Origin: CAYSRM01 sp964475205
GTDB lineage: Bacteria; Verrucomicrobiota; Kiritimatiellia; UBA8416; CAYSRM01
Assembly (NCBI GenBank): GCA_964475205.1
Contig: CAYYVQ010000008.1
Coordinates: 14,531-78,530 of the forward strand
Reading direction: 5' to 3'
DNA length: 64,000 nucleotides
Shown: positions 36,311-45,096 of the stretch, piece by piece
Layout: the number at the start of each line of letters is the position of its first letter
Numbering within the stretch: the stretch's first letter is position 1
Notes under the pieces: generated by a model
The model's input: the letters and a program-made list of their open reading frames with translations, nothing else
Told to the model about the DNA's origin: nothing
Database searches by the model: none
Made by a program: the position numbers and the translations under genes

Positions 36311-37324
36311 ATGCGCGAAACCGTTCCGGAAGTATTGAAGTCAGACGCCTGCATCAAACGACACGAAACCAACCCGATCCTCAGCCCAGAAGATATTCCC
36401 TACCCCAGCAATCTGGTTTTCAACGCAGGAGTGGTTAAATACCAGAGAAAATACGTTATGGTCTTTCGCAACGAAGCCAGGTATCCGCGCAACGAAGGAA
36501 GACCGAAAATCATTACTGACCTCGGTCTGGCCTTCAGCAACGATGGCATTTCCTGGGACGTGCAGCCTGAGCCATGGATTAAACAGGAAGAACTCAATGA
36601 TCCCGAGTTCGTCCGTTTCTACGATCCGCGACTGACCGTGCTTGAAGGACGCTGCTACATGTGTTTTGCTGTCGACACAAAACACGGTGTAAGGGGCGGC
36701 ATAGGGGTAACAGACGATTTCGACAAATTTGAAACGCTTTCCCTCAGCGCCCCTGACAATCGCAACATGGCGCTTTTCCCTGAAAAAGTAGGTGGGAAAT
36801 ACATGCGGCTGGAAAGACCCTTTCCCGTATACAGCCGCGGCGGCTCTGACAGGTTCGACACCTGGTTCTCCGATTCACCAGACCTGAAATACTGGGGAAA
36901 TACCCATCTGGTCCTGACCGTAGAGGATATACCGTTTGCCAACGATAAAGTCGGCCCCGGGGCTGCCCCGATAAAGACAGACAAGGGCTGGCTCTGTGTA
37001 ATTCACACGGTGGATAGAGATGACTCCAGAGGCAAGAACGGCTGGGAAAAGAGATGGCAGAAACGCTACTGTGCCAGCCTTATGCTCCTTGACAAGAACG
37101 AACCCTGGAAAGTCAAAGCATATTCCTCCCGCCCTCTTATCGCGCCGGAAGCAGAGTACGAGATCAGCGGCGGATTCAGAAACAACGTGGTCTTCCCCGG
37201 AGCGGCCATAGCCGAAAACAGCGGCGAAGTCAAAATCTACTACGGAGCTGCCGATACCGTGGAATGCCTGGTCACGGCTGATATCAATGACCTTCTTGCA
37301 ATGTGCGACACAAAGAAGGAATAG
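36311..37324 (+). CDS. GH130-like glycosidase/phosphorylase
   Basis: The 337-residue protein has the five-bladed beta-propeller pattern of GH130 (beta-1,4-mannosyl phosphorylases and related enzymes): 'NPILSPEDIPYPSNLVFNAGVVKY', 'GLAFSNDGISW', 'FYDPRLTVLEGRCYMCFA', 'VFPGAAIAENSGEVKIYYGAADTV' near the end. AGGAG is suitably before ATG. There is no signal peptide, so it would act on imported oligosaccharides in the cytoplasm. The inorganic-phosphate-binding His/Arg cluster cannot be judged by eye, so it could be a hydrolase or phosphorylase. The gene lies close to sulfatase-2. Confidence 0.85.
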   Translation: MRETVPEVLKSDACIKRHETNPILSPEDIPYPSNLVFNAGVVKYQRKYVMVFRNEARYPRNEGRPKIITDLGLAFSNDGISWDVQPEPWIKQEELNDPEFVRFYDPRLTVLEGRCYMCFAVDTKHGVRGGIGVTDDFDKFETLSLSAPDNRNMALFPEKVGGKYMRLERPFPVYSRGGSDRFDTWFSDSPDLKYWGNTHLVLTVEDIPFANDKVGPGAAPIKTDKGWLCVIHTVDRDDSRGKNGWEKRWQKRYCASLMLLDKNEPWKVKAYSSRPLIAPEAEYEISGGFRNNVVFPGAAIAENSGEVKIYYGAADTVECLVTADINDLLAMCDTKKE

Positions 37325-37354
37325 TCTTGATACCGGAAAGCTTCTTCCCGGCAC

Positions 37355-37948
37355 TCAGGAGCTCCGGCCAGTGAAGACTGGAACCTTCCTGCCCTGACGC
37401 CTGAACTTTCGGCGCAGCTTGTCGGATTCCTCCATATAGAGCTCGTGCTCCTCTGGCATCAGGGCAAGAAGCTCTTTCCAGAAAACAATGGAATTCCTTA
37501 TGTATACAGGGTTGAAATCCGATTCCGGCCTTCCAATAAGGGGGCATCTGTCATCCATATTAAAGTTATACGTCAGGCCCTGAACATTGCCATATTGATC
37601 AAGGTGCGGTTCAAATGGAAAAATTCTACAGACTATCGCACGGCAGGAACGTTTACAGGCTGCGGGCCCGGGGCACTTTGCCAGCATGGAACTTTCGTGT
37701 AGCTCCGATGCCAGTTCCCGGGCTTTCTTTTTCTTTAATGACATGCGTTTCCAGAACCTGCTCTTTTTTCGCAACCATTTGAATTCATCAACATAAAGTA
37801 CAGGATATGTTGTCTGGTCCTCGCAACAGGCAGGTATACCGCCGTTATCCGGGGCGCACAGTTTTCCGCAATCAAAATCCGTCATGGGCACAGAAAGCAG
37901 TCTGTAGAACCGACCCAGCGCCCTATCTGTTAAAACAGGTTTCCTCAA
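37355..37948 (-). CDS. YkgJ-like cysteine-cluster protein
   Basis: The protein has several conserved Cys: CGKLCAPDNGGIPACC near the start, then CPGPAACKRSCRAIVCRIFPFEP and DDRCPLIG. This is the YkgJ/UPF0153 zinc or iron-sulfur cluster pattern, whose function is unknown. The start chosen is TTG at 37948, six bases after AAAGGAG, giving 197 residues. The longer reading to 38026 begins inside the 38023-38216 repeat. The product seems cytoplasmic. Confidence 0.75.
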   Translation of the reverse strand: MRKPVLTDRALGRFYRLLSVPMTDFDCGKLCAPDNGGIPACCEDQTTYPVLYVDEFKWLRKKSRFWKRMSLKKKKARELASELHESSMLAKCPGPAACKRSCRAIVCRIFPFEPHLDQYGNVQGLTYNFNMDDRCPLIGRPESDFNPVYIRNSIVFWKELLALMPEEHELYMEESDKLRRKFRRQGRKVPVFTGRSS

Positions 37949-38022
37949 AAAAGCTCCTTTACTGTAAACCAACAAGTCATATTCTGGCGTTGGATCTGTA
38001 ATGTTCAAGCAGTTTTTGATCA

Positions 38023-38216
38023 GCAATTCTCATTATGGCCTCTTTCCGCCAAAACCTATTTGTATAACGATGTGCGTAGTAGCGCGGGCTTCACCGAAGC
38101 CCAGCGCTCTTGGGGCCTCGGCTTCGGTGAAGCCGGGCCTACTCGCGCGTGGCTGCAATATCGTGCCGGAACTCTGGCCACGCCAAACGTGGCAAAATGG
38201 CCATAATGAGAATTGC
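38023..38216. repeat. Large inverted-repeat element with nested stem
   Basis: The ends GCAATTCTCATTATGGCC and its exact reverse complement are 160 bp apart. An inner stem pairs GGCTTCACCGAAGCC with GGCTTCGGTGAAGCC (about 38087-38135), flanked by GTAGTAGCGCG and GGCCTACTCGCGCG. It is non-coding and lies between the divergent YkgJ-like and sulfatase genes, in the only gap that could hold their promoters. Confidence 0.8.
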
Positions 38217-38331
38217 CGGTTTTTGATACGTCTTACGCGTCTTGTAAAATTCTTCTCGTTTGACAGGAGGCGTTACGAGGCATAACCTTATCCTTTATTT
38301 GAAAATCGAATAATCAAGAAAGAGACATGGA

Positions 38332-39753
38332 ATGAAAAGTCAGCCGAATGTTTTATTTGTTGTTGTAGACGACCTTCGCACTCAACTCGGATGTTACGGC
38401 ATGGGATGGATCCACTCCCCAAACATAGACCGGCTTGCGCAGGAATCACTTCTCTTCAAACGGTCATACTGCCAGCAGGCAATTTGCGCGCCCTCCCGCT
38501 GCAGCGTTCTCTCGGGCTGCCGCCCCGACACAACAGGCATCTATGGTCTGAAGACACCGTTGAGAGATGGCATGCCGGATGTTCTCAGTCTACCCGAACA
38601 CTTCAAGAATAACGGCTACGAAACCGTATCGGTCGGCAAGGTGTATCACCATGCCAAAGACGACCTCCAGGGATGGAGCAAAGAGCCGTTTCAGTCCACT
38701 GGCGACTGGAAAGGAAGAGGATACCTGACTGACGAGGCAATGGAAAAGATTGCCGAGTGTGACAGTAAAATGAAAGCCCGTGGCGATCACCGGCGCGGAC
38801 TCGGGCCTGCCTTCGAAGCCGCCGACGTGCCGGATGATGCGTACCATGACGGGAAAGATGCGCTCGCGGCTATCGATGAACTAAGGCGTCTGAGCAAATC
38901 AGATAAACCTTTCTTCCTGGGCATGGGTTTCCATAAACCGCATCTTCCTTTTAACGCGCCAAAACGCTACTGGGATATGTATGACCGCGAAAAACTACCC
39001 CTTGCGGAAAACCCTTTCGAACCCGAAGGCGTTACGGAATTTTCACTTACAAACTTCGGCGAACTGCGCGCTTATTTCGGCATACCCGCAGAAGGCGATA
39101 TTCCGGAAGAAACAGCCCGCAAACTGATCCACGGCTACTGCGCATGCGTAAGCTATATGGACGCACAACTGGGTAAGCTCATAGACGAGCTCAAGGAACT
39201 TGGGCTTTGGGATAATACTGTTATAATATTATGGGGCGACCACGGCTGGAAACTTGGCGAGCATAATTCATGGTGCAAGCACACGAATTTCGAAATTGAT
39301 TGTCGCGCTCCACTCATGGCAAGAAAACCGGGCATGAAGGCCGAAGGCCGTAAAACCGATGCATTGGTTGAATTCGTAGACATGTACCCCACACTCTGCG
39401 AAGTCTGCGGACTTGATATTCCCGAACATTGTGAAGGAACAAGCTTCGCGACATTGCTCGACGATTCCAACCGGTCATGGAAGGAAGCTGCTTTCAGCCA
39501 GTATCCGCGAGGCGAGCGGATGATGGGCTATGCGATAAGAACCGACAGGTATCGATATATCGAATGGACTGACAGGGAAACGGGAAGCGTTAAGGCCCGC
39601 GAACTCTACGATCATTCCAATGACGGACAGGAGAATGTCAATATTGCTTCCACAGCCGACGCAGAATTGATTAAGGAGCTTTCAGAAAAGCTGGCGGGGG
39701 GATCCGGCTGGAAAAAAGTCCGGGAAAAGTTGATTGGACAACAACATGCTTAG
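38332..39753 (+). CDS. S1 family sulfatase (iduronate-2-sulfatase-like), sulfatase-2
   Basis: The 473-residue sulfatase carries the metal-binding pair D13-D14 (VVVDDLRTQLGCYG), the formylglycine motif CAPSR (Cys52; CAPSRCSVLSG), FLGMGFHKPHLPF and LWGDHGWKLGEH, the latter typical of iduronate-2-sulfatase-type enzymes. No signal peptide is visible, unusual for the class. The stop TAG is formed by TA plus the first base of a family C element. It is near a GH130-like gene. The substrate is unknown; sulfated polysaccharide is likely. Confidence 0.92.
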   Translation: MKSQPNVLFVVVDDLRTQLGCYGMGWIHSPNIDRLAQESLLFKRSYCQQAICAPSRCSVLSGCRPDTTGIYGLKTPLRDGMPDVLSLPEHFKNNGYETVSVGKVYHHAKDDLQGWSKEPFQSTGDWKGRGYLTDEAMEKIAECDSKMKARGDHRRGLGPAFEAADVPDDAYHDGKDALAAIDELRRLSKSDKPFFLGMGFHKPHLPFNAPKRYWDMYDREKLPLAENPFEPEGVTEFSLTNFGELRAYFGIPAEGDIPEETARKLIHGYCACVSYMDAQLGKLIDELKELGLWDNTVIILWGDHGWKLGEHNSWCKHTNFEIDCRAPLMARKPGMKAEGRKTDALVEFVDMYPTLCEVCGLDIPEHCEGTSFATLLDDSNRSWKEAAFSQYPRGERMMGYAIRTDRYRYIEWTDRETGSVKARELYDHSNDGQENVNIASTADAELIKELSEKLAGGSGWKKVREKLIGQQHA

Positions 39754-39927
39754 CCTGATCTATGCATCAACTTCGTGATGAGAGTGGGCATGTTGCTTTA
39801 GATCAATGGCTTTGCGCAGAGAGCCGGGTGACGGCGTATGGACATACGTCAAGATCGGCTGGCCAGCAAAGTCGTTGAGATGAAGTGACATGCACACTCG
39901 TAATAGATTTTTATGAATAGATCAGGT
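39753..39927. repeat. Family C hairpin element, complete copy
   Basis: Ends GCCTGATCTATGCAT and, on the other strand, ACCTGATCTATTCATAAA. TA flanks both ends (39751-39752 and 39928-39929). An inner stem pairs CTTTGCGCAGAGAGCC with GGCTGGCCAGCAAAG around a GAC loop. The last 54 bp including its TA are exactly the reverse complement of 63947-64000. Removing the element and one TA leaves TAG as the sulfatase stop. Confidence 0.9.
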
Positions 39928-39929
39928 TA

Positions 39930-40166
39930 GATCTGAATGGCACTAACTTAAGGCCTTCGCGCATCGAGATTGAACACCCAATATCCAACAAGGAATTTCC
40001 AATGTCCAAGGCAAGAGCGAGAGACAACATGACAGTAATTGTGCGTATTGAGGCTATGCATGATGCATTTCCCCATTTGTTCAGTTGGATATTCCTTGTT
40101 GGCTGTTGGATATTGAGAATGCACTTGGAGATACGCTCGAATTGCTTAAGTTAGTGCTATTCTGCT
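39930..40166. repeat. Second hairpin element, abutting the family C element
   Basis: The left part contains GGCACTAACTTAAG and the right part CTTAAGTTAGTGC. Inner segments CAATATCCAACAAGGAAT and ATTCCTTGTTGG pair. It starts at the TA that ends the previous element. Bounds are uncertain because TTAGATCT also flanks both sides, so an 8 bp duplication is possible. It fills the rest of the 500 bp gap before the ZIP gene. A related fragment (TTGGATATTCCTTATTGG) is at 41415. Confidence 0.7.
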
Positions 40167-40250
40167 TAGATCTCTATGCCGAATGATTAACTACCCGGGC
40201 TTTTGATCTGAATAGCGTGCGGAGAAAGGACATCTGAGATAGTCTGAACC

Positions 40251-41060
40251 ATGTTCACACAAAGCGAAATACTTCTGGCTTTTTCTCTGACTGCGCTTGC
40301 GGGGCTGGCCACGGGTGTAGGAAGCGCCATAGCTTTCTTCTCCAGCCGCTCAAACAACAACTTCCTCTGCGCATCGCTTGGGTTTTCCGCCGGTGTAATG
40401 GTATATGTTTCGTTTGTTGAAATACTTGCCAAGGCTAAAGAAAATCTGATTGCGGCAACCGATCCTATTGCGGGAAACTGGCTCACGGTAACAGGGTTCT
40501 TCGCGGGATTCGCGCTGATCATGATAATCGACCTGCTGGTACCCGAAGTGGAAAACCCGCACCATATCCATTCGGTGGAGGAGATGAAAAAAGGGCCGAC
40601 AAATGAGAAGCGCCTGCTCAGAATGGGCCTGTTCACCGCATCTGCGATCGCGATACACAATTTTCCCGAAGGACTGGCTACATTTGCCGCCGCGCTGCAT
40701 GACCCTACCCTAGGAATACCTATTGCTGCCGCTATCGCAGTCCACAACATCCCCGAAGGCATATCGGTCTCGGTGCCGATTTTTTTCGCGACCGGAAGCA
40801 GAAAAAAAGCGTTCTGGTATTCGTTCCTGTCCGGAGTTTCGGAACCTGTTGGAGCAATCATAGGATTTACCCTGCTGCGCTTCCTCTTTTCCGAGCAGGT
40901 CTTCGGATTTGTTTTCGCCTCCGTAGCTGGAATTATGGTTTATGTCTCTCTGGACGAACTGCTACCGGCAGCCAGGGAATATGGCAAAGGCCATCTTGCT
41001 ATACTTGGTTTCGCCACGGGCATGGCTGTAATGGCTCTGAGTCTTCTGCTGTTTCTGTAG
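40251..41060 (+). CDS. zupT: ZIP-family metal transporter (ZupT-like)
   Basis: The 269-residue membrane protein has about eight predicted spans and the ZIP signatures HNFPEGLATFAAAL and HNIPEGISVSVPI in helices IV and V, which bind the metal. A His-containing cytoplasmic loop (ENPHHIHSVEEMKK) lies between helices III and IV. ZupT imports zinc and other divalent metals. It is monocistronic. No Fur/Zur-type operator was identified. Confidence 0.93.
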   Translation: MFTQSEILLAFSLTALAGLATGVGSAIAFFSSRSNNNFLCASLGFSAGVMVYVSFVEILAKAKENLIAATDPIAGNWLTVTGFFAGFALIMIIDLLVPEVENPHHIHSVEEMKKGPTNEKRLLRMGLFTASAIAIHNFPEGLATFAAALHDPTLGIPIAAAIAVHNIPEGISVSVPIFFATGSRKKAFWYSFLSGVSEPVGAIIGFTLLRFLFSEQVFGFVFASVAGIMVYVSLDELLPAAREYGKGHLAILGFATGMAVMALSLLLFL

Positions 41061-41182
41061 CGAAACCAATCCACTTCTCTCTTTTCGCTCCGTTTGATTC
41101 GGCAAACAATAGCTGCGACAAGATTGATCGACGATTCCTTCAGCCTACAGTCTATGGTCTTTCCTCCCCCCTTGATCATTGG

Positions 41183-41314
41183 ACCTATATACGGCACTTG
41201 AAATTCGGGAAGCGATGTATATTATTACAAATAAGGAGTTTACAATTTATTGCGCCCCCACCCAAAGGGTGCGGGCGAGCTTCCCGAATTTCAAGCCGCA
41301 AGGGGTTGCCGATT
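41183..41314. repeat. Family A repeat copy 3
   Basis: Its sequence is the same as copy 2 except one base near the start, with the 17 bp inverted arms intact. It is followed after 22 bp by another hairpin (41336-41371, GAGGTCTTCGGCAT with its complement) and then at 41397-41416 by CAACTGCCGTTTCTAGGTT, an inverted relative of the left terminus. A larger element from 41183 to about 41416 is possible. Confidence 0.9.
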
Positions 41315-41335
41315 TCACTGCATCTGCTTCGTTCT

Positions 41336-41416
41336 GAGGTCTTCGGCATAGTTACTATAGCCGAAAACCTCACGCCTTGCAGCTACAGCAAACTCGGCAA
41401 CTGCCGTTTCTAGGTT
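41336..41416. repeat. Hairpin and inverted terminus downstream of family A copy 3
   Basis: A roughly 16 bp stem (41336-41371) is followed by AACCTAGAAACGGCAGTTG on the minus strand. Related termini are at 20941 and 46368 (AACCTAAATTCGGCAGTTG). The rest of the gap to 41615 holds low-complexity CT-rich sequence and no gene. Confidence 0.6.
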
Positions 41417-41614
41417 GGATATTCCTTATTGGATATTGAATATTCCCTGCTTCTCTCTCTTCTTTGTGTTCTCTGCGCTCTTTGTGGGTACAATCTTCTG
41501 CAGCCTGCATTCATAGGTCTTCCCAGCTTACTCACAAAATTTTAAAAAATCCTTTTCCATGACAAAACTGTGACGCCGGCTTAGCATAATCGGAAAAAAT
41601 AAAAGAGGAATTGT

Positions 41615-43102
41615 ATGAATATATTAATGCTATATCCCGAATTTCCGGACACGTTCTGGAGCTTCAAGCATGCGCTCGCTTTTGTCGGGAAAAAGGCGGC
41701 GCTCCCGCCGCTGGGACTGCTGACGGTTGCGGCTATGCTTCCTGAGGAATGGGACAAACGTCTGGTAGATGCCAATGTAAGAAAACTGACCGATCGCGAC
41801 CTCAAATGGGCTGACTGCGCCTTCATCAGCGCCATGACTGTTCAACGAGCCTCTGGGCGTCGAATGATATCACGCTGCAAAAAGGCCGGACTCAAAGTTG
41901 TCGCCGGTGGTCCTTTGTTCCAAAGCGAACTCGACGACTTTGACAAGGTGGATCATTTCGTGCTTAACGAAGCCGAACTCACACTCCCGGATTTCCTCCA
42001 TGATCTTGAGAAAGGCTCCGCGAAACGAATCTACACAAAGGAGGGTTTCCCCCACATGGAAAAGACCCCGGCGCCCATGTGGGAATTGCTGGACATGAAA
42101 AGATACGGAAGTATGGGAATACAATTCTCGCGAGGCTGCCCTTTCAACTGCGATTTCTGTAACGTAACAGCGTTATTCGGACGTAAAACACGAACAAAGT
42201 CGGCCGAGCAGATTATCACGGAGCTGGATTCCTTGTATAAGCTGGGATGGCGAGGCGAAGTTTTTTTTGTCGATGATAATTTTATAGGGAAGAAGGGATT
42301 TCTTAAAAGAGATCTCCTGCCTGCGCTCGTAGAATGGCGAAAAAACAAGAAAGGCAACACATTCTTTACAGAGGCTTCCATAAACCTGGCCGACGACATG
42401 GAACTGATGCGCCTGATGGGCAAGGCGGGGTTCAACAAGGTCTTTATCGGAATAGAAACCCCGGATGACGCCTGTCTTTCAGAATGCAGCAAAGAACAGA
42501 ATAAAGGACGCAATCTTGTAGAAGATGTAAAAAGAATTCACAAGGCGGGACTCCAGGTCCAGGCCGGGTTTATCGTAGGCTTCGACAACGACGGCCCCTC
42601 CGTTTTCAGGAAACAGATTGAATTCATACAGAAAACCGGCATCACCACCGCTATGGTCGGCCTTTTGCAGGCGCCTCCAGGAACGCGTCTTTTTGACAGG
42701 ATGAAGAAAGAAGGGCGGTTGATCGGAGAATCATCAGGCGATAACGTGGACGGCACCACGAATATTGTTCCAACAATGGGTCTGGGCCCCCTACTGAAGG
42801 GATACCATGAAATCCTGGAACACATATATTCGCCTCAACATTATTATTCAAGACTCAAGACTTTCCTAAGCGATTATGAACCGCCTGAAATACGCGGAAA
42901 TCTTCAGTTTTCCCATATTATGGCCCTGATTCGCTCATTTTACAAAATCGGGATCTTCGGGAAGGAAAGATGGCATTACTGGAAGCTTCTGGCATGGACT
43001 CAGTTCCATCGTCCCCAATTGATACCGGAAGCCGTAATCTTGAGCATCTACGGTTATCATTTCAGGAAAGTCTGCGAACTGCATGTTACAGGCAACATCT
43101 GA
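41615..43102 (+). CDS. B12-binding-domain radical SAM protein
   Basis: The 495-residue protein has a cobalamin-binding-like N-terminal domain (residues 1-130), then the radical SAM cluster motif C175-x3-C179-x2-C182 (GCPFNCDFC), with SAM-domain strands 'EVFFVDDNFIG' and 'VFIGIETPDD', and a C-terminal DUF4070-like region (about 360-490). It belongs to the COG1032 group that includes hopanoid methylase-like and other unidentified enzymes. AGAGGA is upstream of ATG. The substrate cannot be read. The N-terminal DxHxxG cobalamin motif is not evident, so B12 binding may be lost. Confidence 0.85.
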   Translation: MNILMLYPEFPDTFWSFKHALAFVGKKAALPPLGLLTVAAMLPEEWDKRLVDANVRKLTDRDLKWADCAFISAMTVQRASGRRMISRCKKAGLKVVAGGPLFQSELDDFDKVDHFVLNEAELTLPDFLHDLEKGSAKRIYTKEGFPHMEKTPAPMWELLDMKRYGSMGIQFSRGCPFNCDFCNVTALFGRKTRTKSAEQIITELDSLYKLGWRGEVFFVDDNFIGKKGFLKRDLLPALVEWRKNKKGNTFFTEASINLADDMELMRLMGKAGFNKVFIGIETPDDACLSECSKEQNKGRNLVEDVKRIHKAGLQVQAGFIVGFDNDGPSVFRKQIEFIQKTGITTAMVGLLQAPPGTRLFDRMKKEGRLIGESSGDNVDGTTNIVPTMGLGPLLKGYHEILEHIYSPQHYYSRLKTFLSDYEPPEIRGNLQFSHIMALIRSFYKIGIFGKERWHYWKLLAWTQFHRPQLIPEAVILSIYGYHFRKVCELHVTGNI

Positions 43103-43200
43103 TCCGGCGCCACCATTTTACCGGTCTTCGTCGACAACGATCGGGATAAAGATCTGGACGAAGATCAAAGAACCCCGGGATTTCATCCTGAGGTCATCTA

Positions 43201-43373
43201 ACCTGATCTATTCATCATCTTTTCGGAATAATATTCAAATCGTTTGCTGATATTTTTTTACCACTGATTGCACTGATAACACGGATTTTTGTTTTATATC
43301 CATCATTCTTATACTTTATCCGTGTAATCAGTGTTATCCGTGGTTAAATTTCCTTGCTGTGAATAATCCAGGC
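43201..43373. repeat. Hairpin element with hybrid ends, TA-bounded
   Basis: Left end ACCTGATCTATTCAT (family C type), right end GCCTGGATTATTCAC on the minus strand. TA is present on both sides (43199-43200, 43374-43375). An inner stem pairs CCACTGATTGCACTGATAAC with GTTATCCGTGG and ATCCGTG with CACGGAT. The 329 bp gap between 43102 and 43431 holds nothing else. Confidence 0.8.
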
Positions 43374-43430
43374 TAATGTCCTGCCCCAGAAATAACATGG
43401 CATTTATGGAATTCCCACTTCATCTCTGGT

Positions 43431-44366
43431 ATGCTAAGCCATATAAAAATGAAACGATATCGATTAAACCTTAATCTGACTGGTGTCATTATGCTTGTTG
43501 CTCTTGGCGTTCTGCTGCCTGTAATGCTTGCCACTGCCGTGGGTATTATCTCCATCATCATCGCTCAAGATGTCAGCGGGATCGTAACCGGAGTTCTCAT
43601 GATCTCATTCGCTGCGGCTGCAGCAGGCAGCGCCCTGATAGCCTTGGTTCTGACAGGAAAAAAATCACGACTGGCCCGGCGTCAGGCAGACTTCGTGGCA
43701 ACTGTTTCGCACGAATTCCGGACACCCTTGAGCGCCATTAAACTTTATGCCCAAACGCTACAGTCAGACGAAGTCGCAACAAATCGTGAACATAGAAATC
43801 ACTGTCTGAATACCATTCTCCGGGACGCTGAGTGGCTCGACATGATGGTCGAAAAAGTGTTGACATGGAGAGCTTCCTCAAAGGATGCCATGCAACTCAA
43901 CATGCGGCGGAAACCTGTGGCAGAGGCCATAAGCAGCGCCGTTGAGAGATTCAAACTGATGGTAGATACCGGAGAAATCACGTTTACCTCGTCAATTAAT
44001 TCCATAACTCCTGTCGATCACGACCATACTGCAATCAATACAGTGATACTGAACCTGCTCACAAATGCGTATAAATATACTGGTAAAAACAAAACAATTT
44101 CCGTGCGAGCATACGATACAGATCAATCAATAGTAATAAATGTGGAAGATAACGGCGCAGGCATGCGACCTGCCGAAAAGAAACGGGTATTTCAACCATT
44201 TTTCCGTGGGACCGGAGACAAAAGCAATACAAGCGGCGTCGGTCTTGGTCTGGCCATAACAAAATACCTCGTTGAGCAACACGGCGGAACAATAGATGTC
44301 CAGAGCTCGGAAGGTAAAGGCTCGATTTTCACCATAACCTTGCCGGCAGCAGGTAAAAAACAATGA
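43431..44366 (+). CDS. Sensor histidine kinase, membrane-bound
   Basis: The 311-residue kinase has two N-terminal membrane spans (about 18-45 and 50-75) with almost no periplasmic loop, then a dimerisation/phosphorylation domain with H94 (VSHEFRTPLSAIKL) and an HATPase domain (LLTNAYKYT as N-box, VEDNGAGM as G1, and GVGLGLAITK as G2). With so small a loop it may sense within the membrane or through partners. An internal ATG at 43449 is an alternative start. It overlaps the response regulator by four bases. Confidence 0.92.
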   Translation: MLSHIKMKRYRLNLNLTGVIMLVALGVLLPVMLATAVGIISIIIAQDVSGIVTGVLMISFAAAAAGSALIALVLTGKKSRLARRQADFVATVSHEFRTPLSAIKLYAQTLQSDEVATNREHRNHCLNTILRDAEWLDMMVEKVLTWRASSKDAMQLNMRRKPVAEAISSAVERFKLMVDTGEITFTSSINSITPVDHDHTAINTVILNLLTNAYKYTGKNKTISVRAYDTDQSIVINVEDNGAGMRPAEKKRVFQPFFRGTGDKSNTSGVGLGLAITKYLVEQHGGTIDVQSSEGKGSIFTITLPAAGKKQ

Positions 44367-45079
44367 CCCGCAAAGCATCAACCAGAAAAGACAAAAGAGA
44401 AAAGATACTTGTGGTCGAAGACGACCGTTCGCTGCGCGAGGGCCTGGCCATGAATCTTCGGTTGCGTAAATATCATGTCATAACCGCTGTCAACGGCGAT
44501 GAAGGTATGCAGATGGCTTTTGACGAACGTCCGGATCTGATAATCATGGATATCATGATGCCTTCATGGTCCGGTCTTGACATACTCGAAGAAATGCGGA
44601 AACGGGAAGAAAAAACACCGGTGCTGATCCTTTCGGCAAAAAACACTACCCAAAACAAAGTGCAGGGTCTGGACCTCGGCGCGGACGATTACCTCGGCAA
44701 GCCTTTCGATCTGCCCGAACTCATCGCCAGAGTCGAGGCGCTTTTGCGACGGCAACGAGCGAAGGAAGAGAGCCTTCCCGAACTCGCATTCAAGGATCTC
44801 GTTATCGATCAGTCAGCTCGAAATGTCAAAATTAACGGAAAAACTGTTGAATTGTCCGCAAAGGAATTCGATATACTCTGCCTGCTGGCTTCATCGCCCG
44901 GCGCTGTTTTCAGCCGCGAGACTATTCTCGAAAAAGTCTGGGGCTGGGATTACGAAGGCTCTGAACGCACAGTTGATAATTTTGTGGCCAGCCTGAGAAA
45001 AAAACTTAACCCGGGCAGGCGCAGGAATCCTTGCATACGCACCGTCCCCAAAGTCGGTTACAAATTCGAAACTCCATAA
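44363..45079 (+). CDS. OmpR-family response regulator
   Basis: The 238-residue protein has a receiver domain with phospho-acceptor D63 (IIMDIMMPSWSG), acidic pair ED20-D21, Thr/Ser and Lys sites (LILSAKN, LGKPFD), and a C-terminal winged-helix DNA-binding domain (LSAKEFDILCLL to VRTVPKVGYKFETP-type end). It overlaps the kinase gene by four bases and is its likely partner. Target genes are unknown; the M48 protease follows after 17 bp and may be in the regulon. Confidence 0.94.
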   Translation: MTRKASTRKDKREKILVVEDDRSLREGLAMNLRLRKYHVITAVNGDEGMQMAFDERPDLIIMDIMMPSWSGLDILEEMRKREEKTPVLILSAKNTTQNKVQGLDLGADDYLGKPFDLPELIARVEALLRRQRAKEESLPELAFKDLVIDQSARNVKINGKTVELSAKEFDILCLLASSPGAVFSRETILEKVWGWDYEGSERTVDNFVASLRKKLNPGRRRNPCIRTVPKVGYKFETP

Positions 45080-45096
45080 GAAAGAAAACTGCATAT

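Noticed and set aside
37949..38026. Longer YkgJ-like reading from a TTG at 38026
   Set aside because: The start is inside an inverted-repeat element; TTG at 37948 has AAAGGAG at good spacing.
41415..41520. CT-rich stretch and TTGGATATTCCTTATTGG fragment considered as a gene or promoter
   Set aside because: No open frame, start site or promoter pair; it looks like debris of the 39930-40166 type of repeat.
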